Shown: positions 52,174-61,222, numbered from the stretch's first letter. The stretch: DNA of 61,222 nucleotides from Ignavibacteria bacterium (GCA_019694675.1 JAIBBK010000027.1:1-61222), one strand, 5' to 3'. Notes: a model not told the origin generated them from the sequence alone. Numbers and translations: made by a program.

Positions 52174-54186
52174 ATGTCGAAGAACAAGCCGGAGCGACAT
52201 ACAAAGACGCTTGAAACTGCTAAGAAGAACGTCAGAATATCATACTTCTTTCTTGCCGCATTATCTGCGGCATTTGTGTTTGTCGCGATTGATAACAGGT
52301 TCATACAGGATGATGCTTACATAAGCTTCCGTTACATCCGGAATTTTGTTGAAGGCAACGGGCTTGTATTCAACATAGGTGAAAGAGTGGAAGGATATAC
52401 GAACCTCCTGTGGGTCCTGATACTGAGTGCACTCTCGTTTTTCAAGATCGGAGTCGAAGGAGCTTCTCAGTTTCTCAGTGTTCTCTTCGGTGTTGCAGTT
52501 CTCTTCATTACTTTCCGGTTGTCGGAAACACTCCGAATAGATGACAGGGAGATTGTAAAAAAGGAAAGGAAGTCCGACAAGAATATCACTGAAGGTTATT
52601 TCGATCTCATAGCTCCTGTGCTCCTTGTATTTACCGCATCTTTCATATTCTGGTCTGTGAGCGGAATGGAAACAACAATGTTCATGTCTTTCGCACTGGC
52701 AGGAATGTTCTTCTATATCAGCGGCAAAGGTGCGGATGCGTTTGATTACAGGTATCCTCTGTGCTTTCTGCTTGCAACTCTCACTCGCCCGGAGGGACTC
52801 TACTTTTTCGGACTCGTGATTGTTCACAGGTTCCTTCATCTGCTTTTGAGCGACGGAAAGAATGCATTACGAAGGTTCTTTTCGGCTGACAGCATCAAGA
52901 CCTACCTTGTCTATGTTTTGCCTGTCATAGCTTATTTCGCTGTCCGTTATTCATACTATGGTTATTTGTTTCCAAACACCTACTATGCAAAGACAGGATT
53001 CTCTTCGGCCTATCTTAATGCAGGCTGGGATTATTTCTCTTCATTTCTCAGCTCATATATGGTATACGGGATTATGCTTGTGTTGCCGTTACTGCTCCTC
53101 AGGCGAAAAGAGCTGAGCTTTGAAGTGACACTGTTTTACCTGGTGATAATCGCGTTCATTGCTTATACGATCACAGTGGGCGGTGACGTTCTGAAACAGA
53201 ACAGGTTCTTCCTGCCGGTCCTTCCGCTCATATACATACTTTTTGCAAAGCTCATGACCGTGTTTTATCTTGACATGAAGTCGAAAGTAAGTTCAGGAAT
53301 TGCTTTCGGAGCCGTGTCTGCAATTGTAGCTGTGCTGTGTTTCTATTACTACAGTTCTCAGAAAGACAAGCTGACTTCAGACATAGCTTCTGAGAACGGG
53401 CTTGTTGACAAGATGAAGATCTCCGGCGCATGGTTCGGGAAGAAACAGCAGGAGCTTGGAAGGCCTTTGAACCTCGCGGCTACAACGATAGGCGCCGTCT
53501 CGTATTTTGCCGGTCCGCAGGTGAATGTGATTGACCTGCTCGGGCTTACCGATAAAGAGATCGCGCACAATCCTAAGATAATAAAGGAAATTTCCGAGAA
53601 TGAGATCGGATGGAAGGAAAGAAATTACAATGCTGATTATGTGATGTCGAGAACTCCTGACTATGTTTATTTCTCAACCGGAGTCAAGCCGAGTGCGTAT
53701 GCAGAGAGAGCGCTGTTCACAACTCCCGAGTTCAACAGGTTCTATTATCCGTTTTACATAGTTGAAAAACCCTCCGGCTTCACTGATGTTGTTTATAAGC
53801 GCAAGTCGGACGCGGAAGCGGGCCCGGGAACTGAATTTCCCGGCAATCCGAATTACAGCGTGAAGTTCGTCAATATGTTCAATCAGGCGATGAATTCATC
53901 CAGGGATAAGTCAAGAGCGCAGACTGCGATAAACGAATTCAAACAGTCGCTTGATATGGGACCAAAGGGATTCAGCCTTCCGTATCAGTACATGGGAGAC
54001 CTTTACCTTCAGCTCGGAAAAAAAGATCTGGCAATAGACAGTTACAGGAAGGCCGTTCAGAATGAGGAAAGGAATGTGATAGCACATTATCAGTTGTATC
54101 AGCTTTACAGCGAAAAGGGCGATTCTTCACTTGCAAGACAAAGTATTGATATGATCAGGAAGTACAATCCTGACCTGATCAGATAA
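52174..54186 (+). CDS. GT-C type membrane glycosyltransferase with C-terminal TPR
   Basis: 670 residues with about ten membrane helices and a soluble end. Asp46-Asp47 in QDDAYISFRY in the first periplasmic loop is the usual catalytic acid of GT-C enzymes; the same plan occurs in ArnT- and AftB-like sugar transferases. The C-terminal 130 residues contain TPR-like repeats (YQYMGDLYLQLGKKDLAI), like the neighbour upstream. It probably decorates envelope glycans or proteins together with that neighbour and the GT9 enzyme. Confidence 0.82.
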   Translation: MSKNKPERHTKTLETAKKNVRISYFFLAALSAAFVFVAIDNRFIQDDAYISFRYIRNFVEGNGLVFNIGERVEGYTNLLWVLILSALSFFKIGVEGASQFLSVLFGVAVLFITFRLSETLRIDDREIVKKERKSDKNITEGYFDLIAPVLLVFTASFIFWSVSGMETTMFMSFALAGMFFYISGKGADAFDYRYPLCFLLATLTRPEGLYFFGLVIVHRFLHLLLSDGKNALRRFFSADSIKTYLVYVLPVIAYFAVRYSYYGYLFPNTYYAKTGFSSAYLNAGWDYFSSFLSSYMVYGIMLVLPLLLLRRKELSFEVTLFYLVIIAFIAYTITVGGDVLKQNRFFLPVLPLIYILFAKLMTVFYLDMKSKVSSGIAFGAVSAIVAVLCFYYYSSQKDKLTSDIASENGLVDKMKISGAWFGKKQQELGRPLNLAATTIGAVSYFAGPQVNVIDLLGLTDKEIAHNPKIIKEISENEIGWKERNYNADYVMSRTPDYVYFSTGVKPSAYAERALFTTPEFNRFYYPFYIVEKPSGFTDVVYKRKSDAEAGPGTEFPGNPNYSVKFVNMFNQAMNSSRDKSRAQTAINEFKQSLDMGPKGFSLPYQYMGDLYLQLGKKDLAIDSYRKAVQNEERNVIAHYQLYQLYSEKGDSSLARQSIDMIRKYNPDLIR

Positions 54187-54267
54187 ATGCTCTTGCCAGA
54201 GTGGAGTCCGGCAAATCTTTCTCCGGTTTTCAATAATGCTTCCTTCCGAAATCTTATCTGACATCAT

Positions 54268-55338
54268 ATGAAGATCATCATAAATGCACTCTCCGGTAAC
54301 GGTGATGCGCTGATGTTCTCTCCCGCACTCAGACAACTCAAGAACAAACTTCCCGATGCCGAGATAGACATGCTTGTTATGTTCGGATCGGTAAAGCAGA
54401 TGTACATGAATCACCCTTCCCTGAGCAACGTTCACTTTATAGATTTCCTAAAACAGCCGAAGCTCAGGTCGTTGGCTGAGGTCCGAAAACTGAAGAAGAA
54501 AGAGTACGACTATTCAGTCAATATCTATCCGTCCAACAGGCTTGAATACAACATTGTGAACTCTCTTCTCGGCGCAAAGACAAAGTTGTCGGTACATTAT
54601 CTTCATACTCAGTTTAGCAGGGGAGAGTTTCTGAACGACATCCTTGTCAATGAAACCGCCGGCCGGCATAACGTGCTACAGAACATTGACCTCGCTTCTG
54701 CAATTGCCGGAATAAGTGAACCGGAAGCCGGGCCGATGGAGATCTTCATAGGCAATGAACATGCTGAGAAAGCCGATAAGTGGCTGAGGGATGTAAATCC
54801 GGAAGGAAGACCGCTCGCTGGAATACATGCAGGGTCGGCAGTCCTGAAGAATCATATTAATAAGAGATGGAGCAAGGATGGTTATATAAGACTTGTGAAG
54901 CATCTTCAGGATGCGAAAGGATGCAAGGTGCTCTTGTTTGGGACTGAAGCGGATCTCAATCTTGAAATTAAGACAGCCAGCGGCGGAGAAGCTGAACTTG
55001 CATCAACTCCTGACTTCATGGATTCAGTTGCAAGAATGAGAAACTGCTCGCTCTTCGTTTCAAATGACACAGCATTCATGCACTGTGCCGCCGCACTGCA
55101 ACTGCCCGTCGTTGCGATCTTCGGATACACGAATCACAAAGAGCTTTATCCTTGGAAGACGAAACACATAATTGTAAGAAAGGATCTTGAGTGCAGTCCG
55201 TGTTTCTACAATTCACCAAAGCCCGCATCATGCATTTTCACCGGAGCGGATGAATTCAAATGCATAAGAAGCATTTCATCTGACGAAGTGATTGAGGCGG
55301 CCGTCAAACTTCTTGATCTGAAGCAGGTCAGTCGATAA
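54268..55338 (+). CDS. Glycosyltransferase family 9 (heptosyltransferase-like)
   Basis: Cytoplasmic sugar transferase of the LPS core family; 356 residues. Opens with IIINALSGNGDALMFSPAL, has GIHAGSAVLKNHINKRW and the sugar-nucleotide motif FVSNDTAFMHCAAALQLPVV with IFGYTNHKELYP. A cluster of three cysteines (LECSPCFYN...SCIF) near the end is common in this family. The donor cannot be inferred; a heptose gene set is not in the window. It ends 11 bases inside the convergent TonB-dependent receptor gene. Confidence 0.87.
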   Translation: MKIIINALSGNGDALMFSPALRQLKNKLPDAEIDMLVMFGSVKQMYMNHPSLSNVHFIDFLKQPKLRSLAEVRKLKKKEYDYSVNIYPSNRLEYNIVNSLLGAKTKLSVHYLHTQFSRGEFLNDILVNETAGRHNVLQNIDLASAIAGISEPEAGPMEIFIGNEHAEKADKWLRDVNPEGRPLAGIHAGSAVLKNHINKRWSKDGYIRLVKHLQDAKGCKVLLFGTEADLNLEIKTASGGEAELASTPDFMDSVARMRNCSLFVSNDTAFMHCAAALQLPVVAIFGYTNHKELYPWKTKHIIVRKDLECSPCFYNSPKPASCIFTGADEFKCIRSISSDEVIEAAVKLLDLKQVSR

Positions 55339-57157
55339 AATCCCATACTATCGTGAACCTCGAAACGGAATTCAGAAAACCGCCCCTGTTGTCAAGAGGA
55401 TAGAGCTGAGCGCCGTAGGCAAAGGAGTCAAATATGTTTGCGAGAGTGAGGTTGATGTTCGCCCTACCGATCCTTGCCCCGATGTATGCGTCAATTGAAA
55501 ACTGATCCGTTTGGAAAGACCCTGACATGTAAGATACTTCATAGGTCTTCTGGTCAAACACAGGTTCTGTGTCCTTCCTCATCAGGTAATTGCCGCTGAA
55601 CCCTGCCCTGAGATTCAGCTTATTGCGGAACAGGAATCCTCTGTAACTCAGGTCGAACTTCGCAAGGTGTTCAGGCATCATGGGGGATCTGGAGTAGCTG
55701 TATCCCGCATCTGCAAAGATATTCCAGACCCTTGCATGAAGGTCAGTGCTCAGTCCTCCAAGATCATTTTCACTGAAGAATGTCTGAGTAATGGAGAACT
55801 GATCTGAAGCAGAGATCCGGAAACCCGCTTCGTAGTAGCTCTTCTTTGTACTGTACGGTTCATAAGAGATCACATCGTATCTGGTTTCATTTAGTCCTCC
55901 GAACAGATCGGCAGAGAAGTTCTTTCTGCTGTAAACTGTGACCCTGAACTCCGCACCTTTACTAAATCCTCCTGCAGAATTGTTGGCGCTCTTTCCTGCA
56001 AGCAACGTCACTGATGCCGGGCCGAAATAAAGTTCGCCTTTCAGAGAAGCTGTTAAATCCTCCTTGCTGAACCTCACATTCTTATCATACCTGTTCATGT
56101 ATGCATTCACGGCTCCGTAAAATCTGATGCCCGAATTCCGCGAAAGTCTGAAACTTCCTTCCTGTGAGAGTCTGACTGAATTGCTTATGTAATGAAAATT
56201 CTCGGACGGACTGAATCCTGCAGTAACAAGGGAACTGTCGGCTATGGCGTTTGAATATCTTCTCAGTGTATTGTTTGAATACACCTGAAGTGTTGTGAAG
56301 AAATTCTTTCCGAACATCTTTGATCCGGCCGTCAATCCGAAATTGAACTGCTCTATCTCTTCGTTTGAGTAAGGATTCCTTACAACTGCATCGTCATCAG
56401 CCAGTTCCTCAGTTGTCTGTGATGTATCAAGCCCTTCATTCAGCCCTCTTGAGATGTTGTTATAGTAGAAGTCAGCACGAATGCTGAGTTTATCCGACGG
56501 AACATAACTGAGCCTCGACCTGCCGTTCCACACATCAAATTCCGTATTACCGTATCGGCCGTCAATCGAATGCTTCGTAACGCCGGCCAGAAAATTGACC
56601 TTGGCGGCAAGCGGGAGAGAAAAGAAGACATCGGCGTAAAGCGAGTTGAACCTGTCCTGAGAGTACCTGAATTGTGAAAACGGCTTCCTGTGCAGTTTGT
56701 CTTTTGTAATGATATTGAAACTCTTCCCTGAAGGAGAAGGACCGTAAATGAAGGATGATACGGCGCTTATCTCTTCAATTCTTTCAATGTCATTCACTGA
56801 CTGTGACTGAACATCAAATCCGCCGAAGTACACGTCATTTATCTGAACACCGTCCCTGAAAATCCCGGTTTCCTTGTCGGATATTCCGTTGAAGTAGATA
56901 CTGTTTCGTCCGCCGTTGTTGAATCTGAAAACGTAAGAACCTGTGATCCGGGAAACAGCTTCCGAAAGGTCGCGGCTGTCAGCCCAGACAAAAGATGAAT
57001 CGTATCTGTAGAACCTGGAGTCCTTTGAAAGTGTTTTTGCTTCTGACACCTTCACTGAATCATTCTGCCTGACCTGAACTGAATCCGCAGAGATGGATTT
57101 GGCAGGAAGGAAGAAACTGAGAATAAACAGGCAGAGCAACACATGAGCGGCCTTCAT
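55328..57157 (-). CDS. TonB-dependent outer-membrane receptor
   Basis: 609-residue beta-barrel with a signal peptide (VLLCLFILSFFLPAKSISA) and a plug domain (SYVFRFNNGGRNSIYFNG, then GIFRDGVQINDVYFGG and IEEISAVSSFIYGPSPSG). The carboxypeptidase-like domain of SusC types is absent, so it is a short receptor of the siderophore/cobalamin style. The ligand cannot be read from sequence. The gene lies five bases after phoU, as the last member of the operon, hinting that the ligand may be connected with phosphate or phosphorylated compounds. C-terminus ends with an aromatic residue pattern typical for outer-membrane insertion (TIVWDFID). Confidence 0.87.
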   Translation of the reverse strand: MKAAHVLLCLFILSFFLPAKSISADSVQVRQNDSVKVSEAKTLSKDSRFYRYDSSFVWADSRDLSEAVSRITGSYVFRFNNGGRNSIYFNGISDKETGIFRDGVQINDVYFGGFDVQSQSVNDIERIEEISAVSSFIYGPSPSGKSFNIITKDKLHRKPFSQFRYSQDRFNSLYADVFFSLPLAAKVNFLAGVTKHSIDGRYGNTEFDVWNGRSRLSYVPSDKLSIRADFYYNNISRGLNEGLDTSQTTEELADDDAVVRNPYSNEEIEQFNFGLTAGSKMFGKNFFTTLQVYSNNTLRRYSNAIADSSLVTAGFSPSENFHYISNSVRLSQEGSFRLSRNSGIRFYGAVNAYMNRYDKNVRFSKEDLTASLKGELYFGPASVTLLAGKSANNSAGGFSKGAEFRVTVYSRKNFSADLFGGLNETRYDVISYEPYSTKKSYYEAGFRISASDQFSITQTFFSENDLGGLSTDLHARVWNIFADAGYSYSRSPMMPEHLAKFDLSYRGFLFRNKLNLRAGFSGNYLMRKDTEPVFDQKTYEVSYMSGSFQTDQFSIDAYIGARIGRANINLTLANIFDSFAYGAQLYPLDNRGGFLNSVSRFTIVWDFID

Positions 57158-57162
57158 CAGGA

Positions 57163-57855
57163 CTACCCGGATTGCTCGTTTCCTTCACTCTTTTTGTGGA
57201 GTTCCTTTGCATGCTTCATGATCTTTGCGTCAATTAGGAAGATGACGTCTTCCGCTATGTTCGACGCATGATCGGCGAGGCGCTCGATATTGCGGGTAAG
57301 CGTAAGTATGTGTGAGCAGGGGACGATCATCTCATTGTCTTCCTTCATCTTCTCTGTAAGAAGGTCGAATATTGTGGCTTCAAGACGATCAATCTCTTTA
57401 TCAACAATTATGACTTCCCTTGCAAGTTCTGAATCCCCGTTTACAAAGCAATCAATTGACATCTTGACCACAGTGTGAACCTTACCTGCAAGATCGTCAA
57501 GCTTCACCTCATGAAACAGTTCATCAAAATCGGATAGATACTTTGTCTTGAGAGAAATATTTACGGCAAGGTCTCCCATTCTCTCAAGATCAGTATTGAT
57601 CATCAGAGAGGCCATGATCAATCGGAGGTCATAAGCAACCGGCTGAGTCAGAGCAAAGATCCTCTGGCAGTGTTTGTCAATTCTTATCTCAAACTTGTCA
57701 ACTTCATCATCCCTCTTAAGAACTGCGTCTGCAAGTTCTGTGTCGCCTGTGAACAGCGCGGCAAACGCGTCGCCTATCTGCTTTTCAACAAGGCTGCCCA
57801 TTCTGATGATCTTTGATCTCAGCTGTTCAAGCTCTTCCTGCAAATACTGATACAT
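57163..57855 (-). CDS. phoU: Phosphate signalling protein PhoU
   Basis: Negative regulator of phosphate uptake. 230 residues form two similar three-helix PhoU units, as seen in EIRIDKHCQRIFALTQPVAYDLRLI and again in EMIVPCSHILTLTRNIERLADHASNIAEDVIF, each with the E/D-R-x2-D-x2-N metal-binding pattern (ERMGDLAVN and ERLADHASN). Placed 37 bases after pstB, the normal order. No pstSCA genes are in the window. Confidence 0.94.
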   Translation of the reverse strand: MYQYLQEELEQLRSKIIRMGSLVEKQIGDAFAALFTGDTELADAVLKRDDEVDKFEIRIDKHCQRIFALTQPVAYDLRLIMASLMINTDLERMGDLAVNISLKTKYLSDFDELFHEVKLDDLAGKVHTVVKMSIDCFVNGDSELAREVIIVDKEIDRLEATIFDLLTEKMKEDNEMIVPCSHILTLTRNIERLADHASNIAEDVIFLIDAKIMKHAKELHKKSEGNEQSG

Positions 57856-57892
57856 GAGATTCTTCTTTTACATTAGTAAATGACTTTCCGGG

Positions 57893-58648
57893 TCAGCCGA
57901 ATCTGCCCGAAATGTAATTCTGTGTCTTTTCGTTTGAGGGAGTCGTGAATATTTTCGCAGTCTCATCATACTCAACCAGCTCTCCGGTAAGAAAGAACGC
58001 ACAATGATCGCTGACCCTTGCAGCCTGCTGCATGTTATGAGTAACTATCACGATAGTCAAATTCTTTTTCAACTCATAAATCAGTTCCTCAACTTTCGCT
58101 GTGGAGATCGGGTCGAGAGCGCTTGCAGGTTCATCCATCAGCAATACCTCCGGCTCAACCGCCAGAGCACGGGCAATGCAGACTCTCTGCTGCTGTCCTC
58201 CGGATAATCCGATCGCAGAATCATTAAGTCTGTCCTTGACCTCCTCCCATATGGCCGCCTTCCTGCAACTGTGCTCCACAATTTCGTCAAGCTCAGACTT
58301 CTTTCTCACACCGTTGATCTTTGGACCGTATGCTATGTTCTCGTAAATTGACTTTGGAAACGGATTCGACTTCTGAAACACCATGCCTATCCTTTTCCTC
58401 AGTGATACAACATCAACACCTTTAGCATAAACGCTCTCTCCGCCAATGAAAACCTCTCCTTCAATCCTTACAGAGTCTATAAGGTCATTCAGCCTGTTGA
58501 GAGTTCTGAGGAAAGTTGACTTCCCGCAGCCGGACGGACCAATCAAAGCCGTAACATGGTTGGATCTTATCTTAATTGAGATCTCCTTCAGCGCCTGAGT
58601 CTTTCCGTAGAAAAGATTCAGGTTCTTTGTCAGTATCTTTTCAGACAT
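57893..58648 (-). CDS. pstB: Phosphate ABC transporter ATP-binding protein PstB
   Basis: Powers high-affinity phosphate import with PstA and PstC. 251 residues: N-terminal [13 protein letters not shown], Walker [10 protein letters not shown], the family-typical [17 protein letters not shown] segment, the [15 protein letters not shown] signature and Walker [16 protein letters not shown]. The C-terminal [13 protein letters not shown] segment is also specific to PstB. Overlaps lolD by eight bases and precedes phoU. The rest of the Pst system must be elsewhere. Confidence 0.95.
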   Translation of the reverse strand: MSEKILTKNLNLFYGKTQALKEISIKIRSNHVTALIGPSGCGKSTFLRTLNRLNDLIDSVRIEGEVFIGGESVYAKGVDVVSLRKRIGMVFQKSNPFPKSIYENIAYGPKINGVRKKSELDEIVEHSCRKAAIWEEVKDRLNDSAIGLSGGQQQRVCIARALAVEPEVLLMDEPASALDPISTAKVEELIYELKKNLTIVIVTHNMQQAARVSDHCAFFLTGELVEYDETAKIFTTPSNEKTQNYISGRFG

Positions 58649-59348
58649 TGTTTGCCTGTGTTGGTATTTTCAATTCTTTCCGGTCACTGATCGCAGTCAC
58701 CAGCCCGTCCTGCAGGTGGATTGTCCTGTCGCACTTGCCCGCGAATTCTTCATTGTGGGTCACAATTATGAAAGTCTTTCCGTACTTGCTTCTGAGGTTG
58801 AATATCAGTTCAATGATCGCATTCGAATTCTCCGTATCAAGATTGCCTGTGGGCTCGTCGGCAAGTATGAGTCCGGGTGAATTGACAAGCGCTCTTGCTA
58901 TTGCTACCCTCTGAGACTCGCCTCCTGAAAGTTCAGAAGGTTTGTGGCTCATCCTTTCCCTCAATCCCACTTCCTCAAGAAGCTGTGTGGCAGTTGCGCT
59001 TTCCTTTCGCCCGCCGATCATAGATGCGATCATTACATTCTCAAGAGCGGTGAACTCGGGAAGCAAATGATGAAACTGAAAAATGAATCCGATCTCCTTG
59101 TTCCTGAATTCAGAAAGCTTCCTGTCGCTCATACCGGTAAGATCGCTTCCGTTGAATTCGTATGCGCCCGAATCGGGCTTGTCAAGCGTTCCTATTATAT
59201 GAAGCAGCGTGCTCTTGCCCGCGCCTGACTGTCCGACCACAGAAACGATCTCGCCTGCGGTAACATCAAGGCTTATTCCCTTCAGGACACTGAGCCGGCT
59301 TTCGTCCTTCATTCCGTATGACTTCTTTATGTCTCTTAACTTTATCAG
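58641..59348 (-). CDS. lolD: LolD-type ABC transporter ATP-binding protein
   Basis: ATPase of the complex that releases lipoproteins from the inner membrane. Walker [10 protein letters not shown], the [16 protein letters not shown] signature and Walker [17 protein letters not shown]; the product ends in a tail after VTHNEE. The first ATG is at 59312, but upstream codons without a stop translate as [12 protein letters not shown], exactly the N-terminal strand of LolD/MacB ATPases. No ATG, GTG or TTG precedes them in frame before a stop, so the likely start is CTG at 59348 (or ATA 59345). The ATG start would remove the first beta strand. Coupled with the permease gene upstream. Confidence 0.88.
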   Translation of the reverse strand: MIKLRDIKKSYGMKDESRLSVLKGISLDVTAGEIVSVVGQSGAGKSTLLHIIGTLDKPDSGAYEFNGSDLTGMSDRKLSEFRNKEIGFIFQFHHLLPEFTALENVMIASMIGGRKESATATQLLEEVGLRERMSHKPSELSGGESQRVAIARALVNSPGLILADEPTGNLDTENSNAIIELIFNLRSKYGKTFIIVTHNEEFAGKCDRTIHLQDGLVTAISDRKELKIPTQANNV

Positions 59349-59377
59349 ATCAGTTCAGTTTATTGATTCGAGAACAT

Positions 59378-60604
59378 TCATTCCCATCTTATAGCACTCA
59401 CTGGCTCCATTGAAGAGGCTCTCTTTGACGGATAAATAGATGCAAGAAAGCAAAGCAGTAATGCCGCCAGCGGAACAAGTATCAGATCTATTGCTCGCAT
59501 TTCAACAGGCAGTGCATCAAGTTTGTAAACAAGCGGATCGAGTTTGTAGAACTGAAAATATTTCTGCCCGAGCGTTATGAGTATCCCGAGCACGGTTCCC
59601 GCTATCATTCCGATCAAGCCAACCGAAATCCCTTCGAACAGGAATATCTTCGTGATCATTGTATTTGTTGCGCCCATTGCCTTGAGTACGCCTATATCCC
59701 TTCTCTTCTCAATTACTGTCATTGTAAGTGAGCCGAGTATGTTGAATGAAGCCACTGCAATTATCAGGCTGAGAATTAGATAAACTCCCGTCCTCTCCAC
59801 TTTCAGTATTGAATAGAAGTCGCTGTGAAGGTCATACCATGTTTGCACTTTGTAACTGTCGCCGAGCTCATCAGCAAGTTTAGATTTCACGGATTCGGAT
59901 TTCCCGATGTCGGGAAGCCTGATCTCTATACCGTTCACTTTTCCCTGAAGGTTGAACAGCTCCTGTGACTTGGGAAGCGAAATGAACGCATAGTTGCCGT
60001 CATAGTCCTTGTTGTCGGAATCAAACACGCCTTTGATCACAAACTGTGCCGATCTTGGATCAACAAACTGAGTCAGCGACATTTCAAGCCCTGCCGGGCT
60101 TAGGATCGTTATCGTGTCGCCGGGCATGGCCTTCATTTTGTTCAGCAGTGAGAATCCTATCACAACACCGCCAAGCCCGCCTTCATCGCTCAGGTCAAAA
60201 CTGCCGATGGTTGTCAGCTCCTTGATCCCGGAAACCTCGGCTATCCCGTTCTGGTCAACACCCTTTACAAAGACAACCTCATTGCTCTTTGAATTGGCAA
60301 GCATTCCTTTGTTGAGCGTATAAACAGATGAATTAGCATATCCCATTTGCTTAACGGATGTCTCCAATGCCCTGAAATCCGCAACACTTCCTTCGGTTGC
60401 GGCCTCGATCCGTATATGCGGGTCGAAGTTGATCAGCATGCCTGTGACCTTGCCGCTGAATCCGTTGAAGACCGAAAGAACGATAATCAGCGCAGCAACG
60501 CCGACAGTCACACCCAGAACGGATATCAATGATATCACTGTGATGAAGCTGAACTTCTTCTTGGAAAACAGGTACCTGCGTGCTATGAAAAATTCAGTGC
60601 TCAT
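59378..60604 (-). CDS. LolC/LolE family lipoprotein-releasing permease
   Basis: 408 residues with one N-terminal helix, a large periplasmic domain and three C-terminal helices of the FtsX type. The start STEFFIARRYLFSKKKFSFITVIS and GVTVGVAALIIVLSVFNGF are typical of LolC/E. The last helices carry the EKRRDIGVLKAMGATN motif that contacts LolD. Single permease rather than a LolC plus LolE pair, as common outside Proteobacteria. Lies 29 bases before the lolD CTG start. Confidence 0.92.
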   Translation of the reverse strand: MSTEFFIARRYLFSKKKFSFITVISLISVLGVTVGVAALIIVLSVFNGFSGKVTGMLINFDPHIRIEAATEGSVADFRALETSVKQMGYANSSVYTLNKGMLANSKSNEVVFVKGVDQNGIAEVSGIKELTTIGSFDLSDEGGLGGVVIGFSLLNKMKAMPGDTITILSPAGLEMSLTQFVDPRSAQFVIKGVFDSDNKDYDGNYAFISLPKSQELFNLQGKVNGIEIRLPDIGKSESVKSKLADELGDSYKVQTWYDLHSDFYSILKVERTGVYLILSLIIAVASFNILGSLTMTVIEKRRDIGVLKAMGATNTMITKIFLFEGISVGLIGMIAGTVLGILITLGQKYFQFYKLDPLVYKLDALPVEMRAIDLILVPLAALLLCFLASIYPSKRASSMEPVSAIRWE

Positions 60605-60628
60605 TTTCCCTTTCGTGATGACCGGCGT

Positions 60629-61222
60629 TCATTCGTCAAATACTATCACGGATTCCTGATACTGCCTCACTTTGTTCTTGTCGATCTTGTCAATCAGCAA
60701 CTGCTTCAGCTCTTCCTGCTTGCCCTTCAGATTGTTCTCACTCTTCAGTTTTCTTATCTCATACTTCACATGCAGTACGCGGTTGATAACCTTGTGTCGG
60801 GAAATTCCCGCAGGCAGCCTGTAGCGGCTGTTTGCAATCTCAACTATATGGTGCTTTTTGAAGCTTGGAAATGAGATAAGTGTTCCCTTACGCCTCGTGT
60901 ATTTGCGCAGGTCAGTGTACTTGATGTCGCTCTCAGACCTGTCAAAGTCATACTTCCTGAAGTACAGCTTTGTGATGCTGTCAAGCTGTCTGATCATGAC
61001 CGAAAGATCTGTTGATAACTTTACAAGGATGTTCCTCTCGTTAATGAGGTCGGCTGCCATCAGGTAATGAAACTTCGACTGAATTTCCTGAATGCCGTGC
61101 GCATAACCGATGTGACTGTACTCGAGATTGTTGAGCCTGCAATGCTCTTCGATATGGTCGGTCGTAAAATCGTAAACAAGATGGTTCCAGTTGTCAAGCC
61201 GAAGGCCTTTGCTCCTGTAATC
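60629..61222 (-). CDS. Unrecognised protein, C-terminal part (starts beyond right edge)
   Basis: The frame is open to base 61222, giving 197 residues of a longer protein; an internal ATG at 61060 is not the start. It is cytoplasmic-looking and charged, with regions such as DNWNHLVYDFTTDHIEEHC, YSHIGYAHGIQEIQSKFHY and a basic segment (KYTRRKGTLISFPSFKKHH). I do not recognise a family. It lies 24 bases before the lipoprotein-release permease gene on the same strand, so it is likely the first visible member of the long leftward operon. Confidence 0.7.
   Translation of the reverse strand, partial: DYRSKGLRLDNWNHLVYDFTTDHIEEHCRLNNLEYSHIGYAHGIQEIQSKFHYLMAADLINERNILVKLSTDLSVMIRQLDSITKLYFRKYDFDRSESDIKYTDLRKYTRRKGTLISFPSFKKHHIVEIANSRYRLPAGISRHKVINRVLHVKYEIRKLKSENNLKGKQEELKQLLIDKIDKNKVRQYQESVIVFDE

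Noticed and set aside
1..61222. CRISPR array, prophage or insertion sequence
   Set aside because: No regular direct repeats with spacers, no transposase or integrase genes and no terminal inverted repeats with target duplication were seen.

Overview
This is a bacterial chromosome segment of about 47% GC by eye, packed with protein genes. It probably comes from the Ignavibacteria/Chlorobi side of the Bacteroidota (FCB) group. Pointers are: two secreted proteins ending in type IX secretion (T9SS) type A sorting domains with the QNYPNPFNP motif; an Omp28-type lipoprotein-like domain; a DUF2723 membrane protein; several promoter-like sites of the Bacteroidota form (TTG/TTTG, about 20 bases, TAnnTTG or TAnnTTTG); and a set of carotenoid tail-modifying genes resembling the green sulfur bacterial route to glycosylated, acylated carotenoids. 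TTG start codons are frequent. No rRNA, tRNA, CRISPR array, transposase or phage gene was seen.

Layout. 1-1.4 kb: 5' part of dsbD (runs off the left edge). 1.6-5.2 kb: a small unknown gene with a terminator-like hairpin right before nadE, then ggt and an acyltransferase. 5.1-7.4 kb: CrtC-like hydratase and a CrtQ/CruC-like glycosyltransferase. 7.4-14.8 kb: M1 peptidase, rarA, an EamA transporter, dinB, a GNAT enzyme and a peptide-binding lipoprotein. 14.9-20 kb: acyl-CoA synthetase-like ligase, a small SDR protein carrying three micro-hairpins, DUF2905, lpdA, YtxH and DUF948-like envelope proteins. 20-24 kb: T9SS/Omp28 protein, quinone-reductase-like enzyme, xthA. 24-29.7 kb: a two-gene AddAB-like recombination nuclease. 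29.7-34 kb: tryptophanase, a structured intergenic region with an FNR/CRP-like palindrome, a 35-residue membrane peptide, ettA, comF. 34-39.3 kb: an unrecognised 502-residue protein, a cytoplasmic-type arylsulfatase, and a decayed paralogue of the 502-residue protein. 39.3-45 kb: RND efflux adaptor and pump, then a choice-of-anchor B T9SS protein. 45-47.3 kb: class V PLP enzyme and lytic transglycosylase. 47.4-55.3 kb: tig, clpP, two multi-spanning GT-C-type glycosyltransferases and a GT9 enzyme in one direction. 55.3-61.2 kb: a long leftward operon: unknown protein, LolC/E, LolD, PstB, PhoU and a TonB-dependent receptor.

How the genes fit together. The 4.4-7.4 kb enzymes could hydrate, glycosylate and acylate a carotenoid end group. 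rarA, dinB, xthA and the AddAB-like pair make the left half rich in DNA repair. The right half is mostly envelope work: lipoprotein export, peptidoglycan cleavage, sugar transfer to surface molecules, efflux and outer-membrane uptake, plus phosphate signalling. The most notable points are the carotenoid cluster, the AddB-like protein with no Walker A, the hairpin just before nadE, the unannotated peptide and structured DNA between tnaA and ettA, the 502-residue family with its pseudogene, and the micro-hairpins inside the SDR gene.
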